From Gremmenia infestans (taxonomy: Eukaryota > Ascomycota > Leotiomycetes > Helotiales > Hamatocanthoscyphaceae), in contig JAFEVB010000022.1 in assembly GCA_032629725.1 (NCBI GenBank), forward strand, positions 682,001 to 746,000: a stretch of 64,000 nt of DNA, written 5' to 3'. Position numbers and translations under genes: made by a program. Of the stretch, positions 12,609 to 23,790 are shown piece by piece. The notes beneath the pieces were generated by a model. The model did no database searches. It worked only from the letters and a program-made list of their open reading frames with translations, and had not been told where the DNA came from. Every line of letters starts with the position of its first letter. Position 1 is the stretch's first letter.

Positions 12609-14164
12609 TTATCTTACAGCTCCTTCAGATTTCAGTGACTCTATATCTGTTTCGCTCAAACCTAAAACTCCTTTCAAAACTTCATCCGTATGCTGGCCCA
12701 GCATCGGTGGGGCGGTTCGAATACTTGGCCTACTTTCACTATACTTCACTGGCGTATTGACCATCTTGATTGGTCCACAAAACTCATGCTCTATTTCCTT
12801 CACCATACCTCTAGCCAAAACATGCTCATGTTTTAAGGTCCCTTGCACATCATTGACAGCTGAGTAGGGCAGTCCAGAGCCTTCAAAAACATCCAGCCAT
12901 TCTTGTGTCGTCTTCGTCTGCGTAATTGTTTCTATCAAAGTGTCGAGTTCAACTCGATTTGCAACTCTTTGGGCATTGACTTCGAATTTGGGGTCTTTCT
13001 TCCATTCTGGGCGTCCGAGGCCGTTGCAGATTAGGCCGAATAGACGGTCATTGCCTCCACCGAACAGGACGTCTCCATCTTTGGTTTTGTAGGATCTATA
13101 AGGAACGATCGAAGCTATTTCACTTTGAGCGGCGGTTCAGATTCTTCATAAAGACACTTACGATGAGCTGTCCCCCATCGTCCCTCATCTTTCTTTCCAC
13201 TGATCAAACAACTGCTAGCAATATTTGCAAGAGTAGCAACTTGACAATCGCTCAGCGCAACATCAATATGCTGCCCTCTATTAGTCCTTGCCCTGGCAAT
13301 GATTGCTGCCATAATACTATTGCTAGTATATAGTCCAGTTGTCAAATCAGTGACAGCAACCCCAACCTTGACTGGTGGCCCATCTCGGCTCCCCGTGATA
13401 TGCATTAAACCAAGCTCTGCTTCTACCATAACATCGTAGCCAGCTCGATTTGAATACGGGCCAGTCTGGCCGTAGCCAGTAATTGATGCGTAGATTAAAC
13501 GTGGGTTTATCTTATTGAGGGTTTCGAAATCCATGCCATATTTCTTCAGCGTGCCAGGTAGGTAATTTTCAACTAGAATATCACTTTCTGCGACGAGCTT
13601 GTGGAGTATATCGACGCCAGATTTGTGTTGGAAAGAAAGGCCGAGTGATTTCTTGTTACGGTTCACCTATTTTCCAAGTCAATCTCTGCGGTTGATGGTG
13701 GGAAAGGAGGGCATATACAGCAACGAAGTAGGCGCTTTCCCCAGGACCCTCCTGACCAGAACCTTCTTTATATTTCGCATACGGTGGGCCCCAATGTCTA
13801 GTATCGTCTCCTTTCGTAGGATGCTCAATCTTTATGACTTCTGCGCTGATTTTCGTAAGCATTTTGGAACCGTATTCGAAGAGCAATTGCTGAATCGTAC
13901 CCCAAGTCTCCAAGTATTTGTGTACAATATGGCTACGGTGTTGTTAGCGTATTTATTGCATCGTCACCTATGGTGTCGTACACCCGCAAGAACTCTCGTC
14001 ATGTCCAAGACTTTGTAGCCCTTCAGAGGTAGTGTCATGTCGTTCCCTGCAACGTCCGCAAACGCTCTGCGCCGGGTGCAGCAGAACGCCAACCGAGAGC
14101 CATTGGTGAACAGCAGGGCTCGAGAAGCACCCCGGAGACATTGTCGAGATATTGAGACCGTCAT
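12609..14164 (-). CDS. mitochondrial family III (CaiB/BaiF) CoA-transferase, SUGCT type
   Basis: Five exons: 13982-14164, 13901-13932 (32 nt), 13719-13845, 13162-13666 and 12609-13114, giving 450 aa. Introns are 47-55 nt, and each junction restores a motif ([45 protein letters not shown]). A Met at 14188 would add 8 residues. The first 40 residues are Arg/Ser-rich with few acids, consistent with a mitochondrial presequence. Family III enzymes move CoA through an aspartyl-CoA intermediate; the expected Asp lies in VAVTDLTTGLY (about residue 221). The overall pattern ([49 protein letters not shown]-like PMLGQHT) matches human SUGCT, which makes glutaryl-CoA from glutarate. Substrate is inferred from family only. 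Confidence 0.9.
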
Positions 14165-15258
14165 TATTGTGCAGAAGTTTGGTGTCAAGATGGTGAGAGC
14201 AGAAGTGGGAGCAGAGCTAGCCCCACCAAGCTTCCCCGGATTCCCAACGAGCCTCGGTCAAGCAAACCTCACTTCGGCAAAGCTGATCCAACAACACATC
14301 TCACGCAAATTTCGACTTTTCGAACATGACAAGATCAGAACAAGATCAGAACCTCGGCGCTACCTGATTTTTGTAGCTCGGGTTTCATACATTCCCAGAA
14401 GCTATCTAGCTGGGGATCTCATCATCCGAGAAAGCTTCTTGAAGCTCGAAAAGAGCTCCGATCCCAAGCCAGACCGCGTCATCATTTTCAGACATCGCTC
14501 ATGTGCACGTTAACAAGAAGCTAGACCCTTCAAGTTGAAGCTGCGATCTTCCCAAAAAATGAAACCCAACTACAGTTGGGCAAATATCCGCAATTTTGGA
14601 AATGCATTTGGTTGGGAATTCTGGACAACACCAGTCTTGCAAACCTTGTTACTAGGGCTTGGGATTGTATTACCTGGCCTGCTCTTGCAAGAAATGTTTC
14701 ATCTTCTCGAGCAGTGTGAAGTAAAGTTCGAAATATGCCAAAAAGGTTGCTTGGCAAACAGAGTTCCCATTCAAGTATGAACGGTTAACCTTTGCTTCGT
14801 TTGACTCCCACCGCATTTGCTATGTGCAAAGTAATAATAAAGCTTATGTTTCACTGACACTGTTCGCGAGAGCCGCGCACTTTTTTCGAGTATACCGCAA
14901 CAGACCCTGCTCAACATCGATTTACATTGTGAGTGACGCAGCTCAATTAATCCGTTGATCCATTAGTGAAGCATTTACACCGAGATGAGGCATCGTCATG
15001 AGCCTTGACACGGAAGAGCCCAACAAAGACGATTTATGGAAATTTGCCAAGATGCTCAAATGAAAATAGGTAGGTATCTAGAAAGCAGCGCTAAAGGACT
15101 TATCTGAGCAAGACGTTCTATCTATGCCACCAAATGCCAAGAACTTTATATGCTGAACGCCTATCTATGAACGACGAGCAAATGCCAGCGACGTGAAATT
15201 AGTAAACTCCAGGCACCAAGACTTTAATCTACGCGTTGAGGTTAAGATTAAGCACACA
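14165..15258. other. intergenic region, nothing recognised
   Basis: Between PAL (3' end) and the CoA-transferase (5' end), both on the minus strand. Plus-strand frames at 14037-14513 and 14535-14780 have no domain, and the first overlaps the CoA-transferase presequence exon. They are not called. Confidence 0.45.
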
Positions 15259-18044
15259 CTAGAGGCGAGACTTGACACTATCCTGCAGAGCAGGGAAAAC
15301 GCCCACGAGAGCCCCATGGAGTCTTCCGTCACGCAGCGCCTCGTAGATAATGGAGATCCAAGATCCGATTGTCTTTTTGGCACGCCCGTTAATGGTGGAG
15401 CTCTTCGCTGTGGGGTGCTGTGAAAGATAGTGTAAGTACTGAGGGGGGATATTCAAGTCTTCGAAACAAAGGAGGTAAGAATGTGATGTATAGTCCGGAC
15501 ACTGGAAATATAAAAGTGGAGTGTAATGGGATCAATTCTCTTGTTCAAAGAAAGATTCTGAGATTCTGAAGATAAGCTTACCTCTACAAGTCCCATGTGA
15601 AAAGGAACAGCTAATTGATGTCGAACAGCCAGATATAGTGCCTTGGAACCAACTCCGAGTCGGTCGGCTGTGTGTTGCTTCTTGAAGAATGCGGTTGTTG
15701 ACAATTCGTAGATGGACTTCATCGTTTGTACTGTCTCGGACCTCCAGTTCTCTATGAGGACGGATTTGTCAATAACAGCCCCGGAACTTCCATGCGTGAC
15801 GATAGCTTTCAGTATAATAGGTAAAGAAGAGTTAACAGTGACTTGAAACCTGTCCTTAGCATCAAGCCGCGAGCTAGATTGCCAAGATGAGTTTACATGC
15901 CCATCCAAAGACGTGTTAAGAGCGTTCAGCTCATCTTCTGAAAGCACGTGTGCAAACAGAGACGACGTTCGAGAGGGGAGCACAAGTCGCAGCTCGGACA
16001 AAAATGCTAAATGCATAGCCCGAAGATCGAGAGCTTGGCAACACACATACAAGCTACAGGCGCACAGCAGTGATAGCAGTTCTACCGCCTGCATAGTGTA
16101 ACGGGCTGAAACAAAAGCCATGGAATTAACGGACTGGTTGTGCATCTCAGCTGCTTGGACATGGGAACTGACGGGGTTTGCAAGATATGCAAGCTCAGAC
16201 ATGTAAGAAGCCATGCTGATATCGACACCCTTCATGGTGAACGAGAGGCTCGGATTGTCGGCTACCAGGTTTGTGGGGAGGCCGTTGCTAAGGCTTGGGT
16301 CGATTAGCTCGGTGGCCTGTGAGAAGAGGAGCTTCCCGAACATTTGAAGCGATAAGCGCGTCTTCTCCATGGCCGATGTGATAGACGTTCCTTGAAAGTT
16401 GGCGCCATTATAAATGGCTTGTGTCTTTGTGTCTACAAGAGGATTATCGCTGGAGGAGTTGAGCTCTGATCTGATTTGGCGGTCTGCAAGGAGTAGATCT
16501 TCAAGCTGTGGCCCAATCCACTGCGAAGCGCTTCGTACGGCGTATCTGTTTTGGATAAGGCCAGACGTCTGCCGATTTTCCTTGCCTAAGGTATCCTGGG
16601 TAAGCTTGGATCCCTGAAGCAATCGGAAGATATTCCGGGCACTCTCAATCTGACCAGCATGAGGCCTGACTTCTGCAATGAACGAGTGGAAGCTTTCTGA
16701 AGTGCCCAGCAACGCCTCGCAAGCCATTGCAGAGAGAGCTTGCGTTAGGAGTGCTAGATGATGAGACTCATAGATCACCAGACTAGCCAGAGCTGCGGAA
16801 GCAGATGTGCCATTTACAAGTCCCAATCCTTCCTTTGGCCCCAAAGTTCTGACATCTGCTCCGACAGATTTGAGGGCGTCTTTTGCGGTCAAAACTCTCG
16901 TTGAATCCCCCAGGGTGGCAGACTTGCTCTCCATACGTACGAATACGTCGGGACTTCCCTCGATAGCACCGGCAACATAGGACAGAGGCATCAGGTCACC
17001 TGAAGCTGAGATAGAACCCCTCAAAGGCACAATAGGGGTAATTCCATGCCGAAAGAGTGCAAGTATCGAATGTATGACGGGTAGAGAGACAGCGGAATGA
17101 CCACGAGCGGTTACATTGCACCGAACCAGCATCATCGCCTTCACCCAAGCAGTCGGCATCGCTTGCGATGCAAGAATAGTAGATCCCGCATGGTCTTCTT
17201 TATCGGCTTGTATCAGCACTCCGGCCTGGGTCAGTTGTAGCAGAGCCGCCTGTAGTGCAAACAAGTCATTTGTGCGCGAGTCGGCGCTTCCACCGAAGCC
17301 AGTATTGACCCCTGAGTGGGAATATTAGCAAAAGGTATCACCAAGAAAACCACATTGCGAAGCCCCGAGCGCAGGAGAAGTCAGTACCATGCGTTTCGCA
17401 ACCGGTAGCTCTCCATCTGTGGCACATATTCGAGACTTGTGCACTAAAAACGAACGTAGCTACACGTCGACGGCGCATTATCTTTGTCCGCTACCTCCCG
17501 CAAGCAGCTGAGTTCGCATCTCTCAGCACCGCAAGCTTTGGACTCCACTTGATCATTTACCCAATGTAGCAAGACTTTGATGTCAAGGAATCGACGGGTT
17601 TTGGGGTTCTGTCACTTTCAGATTTGTTCATTGAACAAGTTCCCTGTTCCTCACTTAAGGCGCAAGACTCAATGGTCTTCTGTCTCAATTGCAATGCCAT
17701 GTCTTCGAGAGAAATGGAAGCAAGACTAGAAAAGCACATACCGTAAACATGGCGGCCCTCGGCTAGATGGTTCATCAACACATCGACACTGGCAGCCATT
17801 CGATCCGTAACAGATTGATCCGATGTCAGCTGTGGTATACATTTGTTCCTATCATCAAATCAGCTAGATTCTCGGGGTCCTTATCTGCAGGCAAGGGAAA
17901 AACTTACCTGGCGACCGCAACAACGTGCGGAATATCAAGTGTTGTCCCATCAATCACGATGCCTTCGCCAGAGACTATCTTCTCGAGGGCTGTCCAGTAA
18001 AACCGCGTCACTTCCAAGTGGTTCAACGATTGGAATTCGGCCAT
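15259..18044 (-). CDS. phenylalanine ammonia-lyase family (MIO enzyme)
   Basis: Exons 17908-18044, 17742-17848, 15582-17311 and 15259-15501 give 738 aa. Introns are 59, 430 and 80 nt. Junctions restore HVYG-VNTGFGGSADSRT and a C-terminal exon with TIGSWISIIYEALRDGRL, typical of PAL. The Ala-Ser-Gly triad that cyclises to the MIO electrophile is at residues 184-186 (GSISASGDLMPLSYVAG). The catalytic loop Tyr is Tyr81, and NGTSASAALA follows. The enzyme deaminates Phe (or Tyr/His) to the trans-acrylic acid. The residues that set aromatic substrate choice (HQ in Rhodotorula PAL, FL or HL in plants and bacteria) align to Leu108-Thr109 here, so Phe specificity is not certain. The second intron is unusually long for this locus. 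A 26-bp perfect palindrome lies about 227 bp upstream. Confidence 0.92.
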
Positions 18045-19564
18045 GATGCTCAGCTAAATCAGAGAAGGTGCAGGAAAAGCTGAATGTTTCTGCGAGAGAA
18101 AAGTGATCCAGTATGTGAAAGTGATCAAGCGGATGAATACATATATAGTCATAGAATGCAAGGCGGTGAATTTAGATACTTCCAGAGAGGCTTTTTAACG
18201 CTGGAGAGAGCCAATCAAGAGCTGGATTTGCGCCCAGTTTATGCAACCCTGTGTTCACTGAGCAGAATCAATCCGTAGCTTGATCAAGCTACGGATACGA
18301 AAACTGATGAGCTGAGGCCCACTTATACTCCAAGAAGGAGATCGCCCTGAGCATCCTTATCAACCCTCTCTAGCTCTACGCCAAACTAGGCTAGATCCTT
18401 CCACCTTTAGGTATACCTTCGAAATAAAGGTAACCATACATCTCTATACCTTCCTAATCGATCAATCACTCACTGGCTTTTGTCTGACTTGCCACAGCTC
18501 TGGGTTTGTGCTTCGGGATACAGAAAGAAGATTCGTCCGGAATTGTCGGGTATGCAAGGATGTAGTACAAGTACTAGGTTGCGCATAAGGTGCGGCGCTG
18601 CATACGGACCCTTTGTGTAAAGAAGAGCAGGGACGGGATGTCTGCTTGTGTGACTAAGCTAGGGCTAGGACGGATCTTCAGAAGATCACATGTAAAAACT
18701 GCTCCTCTTCTTCTACTTAGACTCATTAGTTATGTTGGATTTCTTTATATGCGAGTAGGAATCTATATCAAGTAGGAAATACCTGGTATCGAATCGTAAA
18801 TCAAGCTCTTGATTCACCTGATGTTGCTTCAAACATCCGATTTAGTGCACAATGCAGCTTCGCTTAAAATTCGACCTCCTTTTATTAATTCGACCGACAC
18901 GCTTGGATGTATTGCTCGAGCTCTCTTTTTGCTTTCCGCATGTTTTCTTTGCTTGCTTCTCACCAGGACTTGATGGCACTTCTTGTGTTTATACAAGAAA
19001 TATGTTTGGAAATTTCTCCGCGGGCGTTTCCTCTTCGCAAATTCGCGGGAAGACCTATAACTGCCGTTGATTGTGCTTCGAATCAAATGCTAGGGATACG
19101 TGCTTCTTGTGAAGATGGAAGAAGGTGCAACATGCTTGTTTTGTCGCGAGGAATGAGCGACGGAAGAAGCGCTGTATGATCGATGAAATGTTATTGACTC
19201 GGCCTGATTGCGCCGATGGCTGGGGGAGGATCAAAGATCAAGGCTTTGGCTGAGAGGTTGTGATTATTAACTGGATTTAGATATTTCCTATGCGAATGAG
19301 CTGTATAAGTATGAAGATTGGTATGATATGAACAAATGATAACAAATGGGAGAATCGGTTTGTGATTTTGCGTTGGAACAGGTATCGACATAGCTGAGAG
19401 CAGATATTCATACACACTCTCTCAAGAAAAAGGAAAATTGTTTGAATGTAATAAGCAAACGATCTGACCATTTCAAGTACCCACAGATTGCCAGTCACAA
19501 AATAGCAACTCACAGGAAAAGTGGTACGGCACAGAGTTGTATTATGACACGTAATACTCTAAAT
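18045..19564. other. intergenic region upstream of PAL
   Basis: Promoter side of PAL (-) and downstream side of SSF1 (-). It contains the 26-bp palindrome (18271-18296) and a 'TAGGTATACC' segment near 18408. Short overlapping frames on both strands at 18829-19179 are motif-free and not called. Confidence 0.5.
18271..18296. promoter_or_regulatory. 26-bp perfect palindrome upstream of PAL
   Basis: The left half ATCCGTAGCTTGA is followed at once by its exact reverse complement, without spacer. Each arm carries a CCG/CGG triplet, arranged as CCG-N16-CGG. Zn2Cys6 fungal regulators bind paired CGG/CCG triplets, so an operator for the PAL gene 227 bp away is a reasonable guess. A hairpin or chance palindrome is the alternative. 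Confidence 0.5.
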
Positions 19565-20955
19565 TCAACCTCCTGCAATCTCTGCTTCTGCCTCTTCCCA
19601 TTGCCCTCTATCCTCCATTTCCTCGTTCAACTCCATTTCCCCATCCCCTTCAAGACCCTCGGAGTCCCACTCGTCAACGTCCATCTCATCGTCATCGCCC
19701 TCGGCATCTTTTGCGCCCAGTCCCTTGGCTTGACGCTTCTTCTCAACATTCTCCTTCTGGACGCGTTTCCTGCCTTCCTTTTCTTGTCGCTTCTTCTCCC
19801 ACGCCTTGTCCATCGCTTTGACTTCCTCCTTAGTCTTGTGGATATACTCATGCCACATGATCTTGCCAGTGCACACCCCCTCCTCAACCTTCGTCATTCT
19901 AAGCCTCATTCTCGGTCCCAGTTCAACTAACTTAACAGCTCGTTTCTCTACACCAGGACCTGAGCCTTTGCTCTTGCCATCTTCACGATCTTTTTGTCGT
20001 TTTGACAGAATTTTCTTCGCTCTCGTCTCAACTACCTCTACTTCGGCATCTGTATCAGCCTCACTACCACTCGTGGCATCCGTCATGTATCCGGAACCAT
20101 CAGCACCTCCAACCATATAATCCGCTATGTCTTCCAGCTTTCCGAGATTCGGTAGACCACCCTTCTTACCCTTTTTTCTTTGTGAATTCAATAACTTCTC
20201 GGCTGCATTTAGTCTTCGAAGGGGTCTCGAAAGACCAGTGGCTTTTGTGGTAATGGCGTAATGTCTGAGATTGAGGATATATGAACCATCGTCTTGTAGC
20301 TCGCGATTCAGCAGCATAACCCTTCGGATCGAGGGCAGTGGTGTATTTTGGGGGGAGATTGGAGGGAAGAGTGATTGGAAGACTGTTGTGGTGAGAGATT
20401 CGAGGTGTTTGGGTATCTTGTTTGGCGAGTCGGAGTCGGAGGGAGGAGATGTGAAGTTATTCATGACAAGCTATAAATATTAGTACTTATTCAAGGCGAG
20501 TGAGAGCAATTACATACCAAAGGAGGATTGAGGTATTCTTTTCCACCACCTTTTGGATGCTTCAATGCATTTCTGACATCTTTACACAACGAGTACTTCT
20601 CTACCTGAAAATGTAATGTCGGTCCTCTTGGTGTAATCGCAAGTCGCATATTTGTATTTCCAGAATCCGATCTTGAGAATAGCATAAGATGCGACACACC
20701 GAGCGGACCAGCCATCGTCAAATAATCCCTCAGTCTATTAGCCTTCCTCTCCTTCAATCTTGAGGCCGTATCAGGCTCCATCATTGCGCGCACATCTTTC
20801 ACCAGCTGGCTCACACTTGGTCCTACTTCTCCAGCTCCAATCCGAATCACCATGCTTTTGGGGGATCGTGAGACCGAGTTTGCGGACGGCGCCTTGCCGG
20901 CAGGGCCATTGTTAGCACCGAGGTGCGTCTGCTTCTTTTGTTTCTTTCGTGCCAT
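19565..20955 (-). CDS. SSF1: SSF1/PPAN-type Brix-domain ribosome biogenesis protein
   Basis: Exons 20518-20955 and 19565-20470, with a 47-nt intron (20471-20517), give 447 aa. The join NPPL-LVMNNFTSPPSD is in frame. The protein starts MARKKQKKQTH and shows Brix-domain features: KSMVIRIGAGEVGPSVSQLV, a basic RLKERKANRLRDYL segment, GVSHLMLFSRS, RGPTLHFQVEKYSL and, near the end, LVELGPRMRLRM. Ssf1/Peter Pan proteins join early pre-60S particles in the nucleolus and are needed for processing of 27S pre-rRNA. The C-terminal 100 residues are Lys/Glu-rich and then strongly acidic, as in the family. It is divergent with the rRNA helicase gene RRP3, which suggests shared control. Confidence 0.93.
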
Positions 20956-21222
20956 TGTTGCTGTATTTTATGTGTTGTGGTTGTGGTCGCTCTGGAGAAA
21001 TCGCGGGCAGATATATTTTCGACGGGAAATATTTCTGCACAGAAAGGCGGCACTGGATTTTGCTTGCGCCTAGCAAAGCGCAAGCGCAACACTTAAGCTG
21101 ACTAGCTTTAGGGCACGCCGCCCTGGCCGCCTTTTATATGCGATAAGCCGATAAACTTTTTTTTAAAAAATCCAGACGACGCTTGAACTTTTCCTCTCAC
21201 AACCAGAACATACTCAGCTACG
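20956..21222. promoter_or_regulatory. divergent promoter between SSF1 and RRP3
   Basis: 267 bp separate the two start codons. The RRP3-proximal part has GCGATAAG (21140-21147), one mismatch from the yeast PAC box GCGATGAG. A T8A6 run at 21157-21170 follows about 10 bp later, reminiscent of the A/T-rich RRPE box that pairs with PAC in yeast ribosome-biogenesis promoters. Both links to yeast elements are inference. Confidence 0.5.
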
Positions 21223-22717
21223 ATGTCTTCAGTAAAGAGAAGAAAACTCGACGACGATCTTCCTTCGGGAATTCTGAAGAAGAAGAAGAAGCACACTGTG
21301 AAGGAACCTCCACAAGTATCGACCTCCCCAGAACCCGCAGTTCATAAATCGCCGGAGCCCGAGGTACAAGAAGAAGCGCCAACAAGGTCATTCAAAGATC
21401 TGGTATGCTACATTATCTGCAACTATATCTTCATCTTACCAACACTGGCAGGGAATTATCGATTCGCTATGCGACGCCTGTACTGCTTTAGGATACAAAG
21501 CGCCCACACCAATCCAAACTGAGTCCATACCGCTGGCACTGCAAGGACGAGATTTGATCGGTCTTGCAGAGACTGGTAGTGGAAAGACCGCAGCCTTCGC
21601 TTTACCTATTCTCCAAGCCCTCCTTGACAAACCACAGCCTCTATTCGGACTCGTCCTTGCACCTACCCGCGAATTGGCATACCAAATATCGCAAGCGTTC
21701 GAAGCTCTCGGATCGCTTATTTCTGTACGATGCGCCGTCATAGTGGGAGGAATGGACATGGTTCCGCAGGCTATTGCATTAGGAAAGAAACCGCATATTG
21801 TTGTGGCTACGCCTGGACGATTGTTGGATCATTTGGAAAATACCAAGGGATTCTCACTCCGATCTCTCAAATACCTAGTTATGGACGAAGCCGATCGACT
21901 ACTGGATCTCGATTTTGGACCAATCCTCGACAAAATCCTGAAAGTTCTCCCTCGAGAACGTAGAACATACCTTTTCTCCGCGACAATCAGCTCGAAAGTC
22001 GAAAGCCTTCAAAGAGCTAGTTTGAAAGATCCATTACGAGTCAGTATCAGCACCAGCAGATATCAGACAGTTTCAACATTGCTTCAAAGCTATGTTTTCA
22101 TCCCACATCCACACAAAGACACCTACCTAGTCTATCTTTTGAACGAGTTCGCTGGTCAGTCAGCCATTGTCTTCACTAGAACTGTGAATGAAACACAGCG
22201 GCTTGCGATCCTCCTCCGAGCGCTAGGCTTTGGCGCAATTCCTCTCCACGGCCAGCTTTCACAATCCGCCCGTCTCGGAGCACTTAATAAGTTCCGTGCT
22301 GGCTCACGCGAAATTTTGGTAGCAACTGACGTCGCAGCACGTGGTCTTGATATCCCTTCTGTGGATGTGGTATTGAATTATGATCTACCGCCGGACAGCA
22401 AGACCTACATCCATCGTGTCGGCCGTACAGCAAGAGCTGGAAAATCCGGGCATGCTATTAGTGTCGTGACACAGTATGATGTTGAGATCTGGCTTCGAAT
22501 CGAGACCGCGTTGGGCAAGAAGCAGAAGGAATATGATACGGAGAAAGAGGAGGTTATGGTATTCAAGGCAAGAGTTGAAGAAGCGCAAAGGCATGCCAGA
22601 AATGAGATGAAGAATTTGCACGAGGATAGAGGGAAGAAGGGGTCTGTGTTAAAGGGGAGACGGCCTGCTACTGGAGGGAAGAGGGGTCGGGATGGGATGG
22701 ATAAAGAGGAAGGCTAG
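21223..22717 (+). CDS. RRP3: DEAD-box rRNA helicase Rrp3 (DDX47 type)
   Basis: Exons 21223-21402 and 21452-22717 (intron 49 nt) give 481 aa. The join [21 protein letters not shown] rebuilds the Q motif (GYKAPTPIQ). Walker A is AETGSGKT (about 99-106), then [19 protein letters not shown] (205-208), SAT (236-238), [30 protein letters not shown] and [10 protein letters not shown] (about 381-390). All core helicase motifs are intact. The short basic N-terminus ([13 protein letters not shown]) and the charged C-terminus match Rrp3/DDX47, needed for 18S rRNA maturation in the nucleolus. Rrp3 is favoured over close relatives Dbp8 or Dbp4 by length and by the [20 protein letters not shown] stretch. 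Confidence 0.95.
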
Positions 22718-23454
22718 AGAAATCCCAGATTTCAGACGCTTCTTTTACGTCATACCCTTGTATTTCCAAAAACCTCAACAACTACTGCTAGGGTCAATAG
22801 ACTGTGTTAGATTTCCTAGCGAGTTTGACATCTTTCCCGTTGTTGGTTGTATTCAATCTGTAATGCATGTATTCTGACGTCTATCCACCTGTATACCAAT
22901 AGCACTTAGTCAAATGTTAAATCCTCAAGTGAGGCTTACTACAGCTGGCCATGAGTTATCCCTCGACCTCTCAAAGATTCGTGTCTCGTTAATCTTTGAG
23001 GCATCCAGCGTGGCATGTATTCGTTTCTTGACTTTCTTTGCTAGGCGTTGCTATAGACAAGGCATCCAAAATGTTGTTGGGGAACAATGTCTATAGCTAT
23101 ACAGATAAACCTGTCGTTTGGTGAAAGCTTACGAGAACAATGCCTTCTTAAGATATAAAGAAATCCAGCTTCTGGACTGTTTACTCAAAGAAATCTGAGA
23201 AGTCCTAGGTATGCTTTGTTATCAGTTCACCACATACACTGTATCTGCTTTGTATGTGGTATTTCGCTGTGGCCTGTTTGTTGAAGTTTGTCTAAGGAGT
23301 AGAACATATCTATCATTTCTAAACAACTCAATTGCAACCTCAATAAAAGCACCCCCATTTGCCAGCCCTCGGTTGACACACCTTCAAATCCAACCACCAA
23401 TGTCACCACTCAAATACTTTAAATAAATAAAGAGACTCTCTAAAAACTGCAGTC
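22718..23454. other. intergenic region, nothing recognised
   Basis: 3' region of RRP3 and promoter of the first small Cys/His protein. Only short frames without motifs. Confidence 0.5.
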
Positions 23455-23790
23455 ATGGTCTTGAGACGGTTCGCATCCGCATCCGCTCGGCTCAATTCTT
23501 TTTCTTTACGAGGATCCAAAAAAGAAGAGATCTCAAACCGCAAAAGCATTCTCGTCCCAGACGCTGATGCTCTCGAGCTTCACGGTTTCTGCGATGCGTG
23601 CAGTGCAAAGCACCGCCGTTACCAGTGTCATCACATCGTTGCCGAGTCAATTGCACCGTGCGAAAAGCACATCTACACCCCCAACCTCCTGCCAGGTATC
23701 AATTACTCTGCCGAGGTGGAACAAGACAATGAGCAATGCCCCAACTGCATCAAGAAACACCGCGCACAGAAGCAGTTCAACGAATTCTAA
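23455..23790 (+). CDS. small Cys/His-rich RING-like protein, copy 1
   Basis: A single-exon frame of 111 aa with start context AGTCATGG. The C-terminal two thirds hold a regular metal-ligand pattern: C46-x2-C49-x8-C58-x-H60-x8-C69-x2-H72-x22-C95-x2-C98-x3-H102. The order CxxC, CxH, CxxH, CxxC resembles a cross-brace RING finger except for a longer gap after the CxH pair (8 instead of 2-3). Binding of two zinc ions is inferred. The N-terminal 35 residues are basic and Ser-rich. The same pattern recurs in the gene at 24685, so these are tandem paralogs. No named family is recognised; function unknown. Confidence 0.75.
   Translation: MVLRRFASASARLNSFSLRGSKKEEISNRKSILVPDADALELHGFCDACSAKHRRYQCHHIVAESIAPCEKHIYTPNLLPGINYSAEVEQDNEQCPNCIKKHRAQKQFNEF

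Noticed and set aside
14037..14513. 158-aa plus-strand frame
   Set aside because: Overlaps the presequence exon of the CoA-transferase on the other strand and has no domain.
15165..15383. Minus-strand 72-aa frame at the PAL end
   Set aside because: Alternative frame of the PAL last exon; the correct frame ends at 15259.
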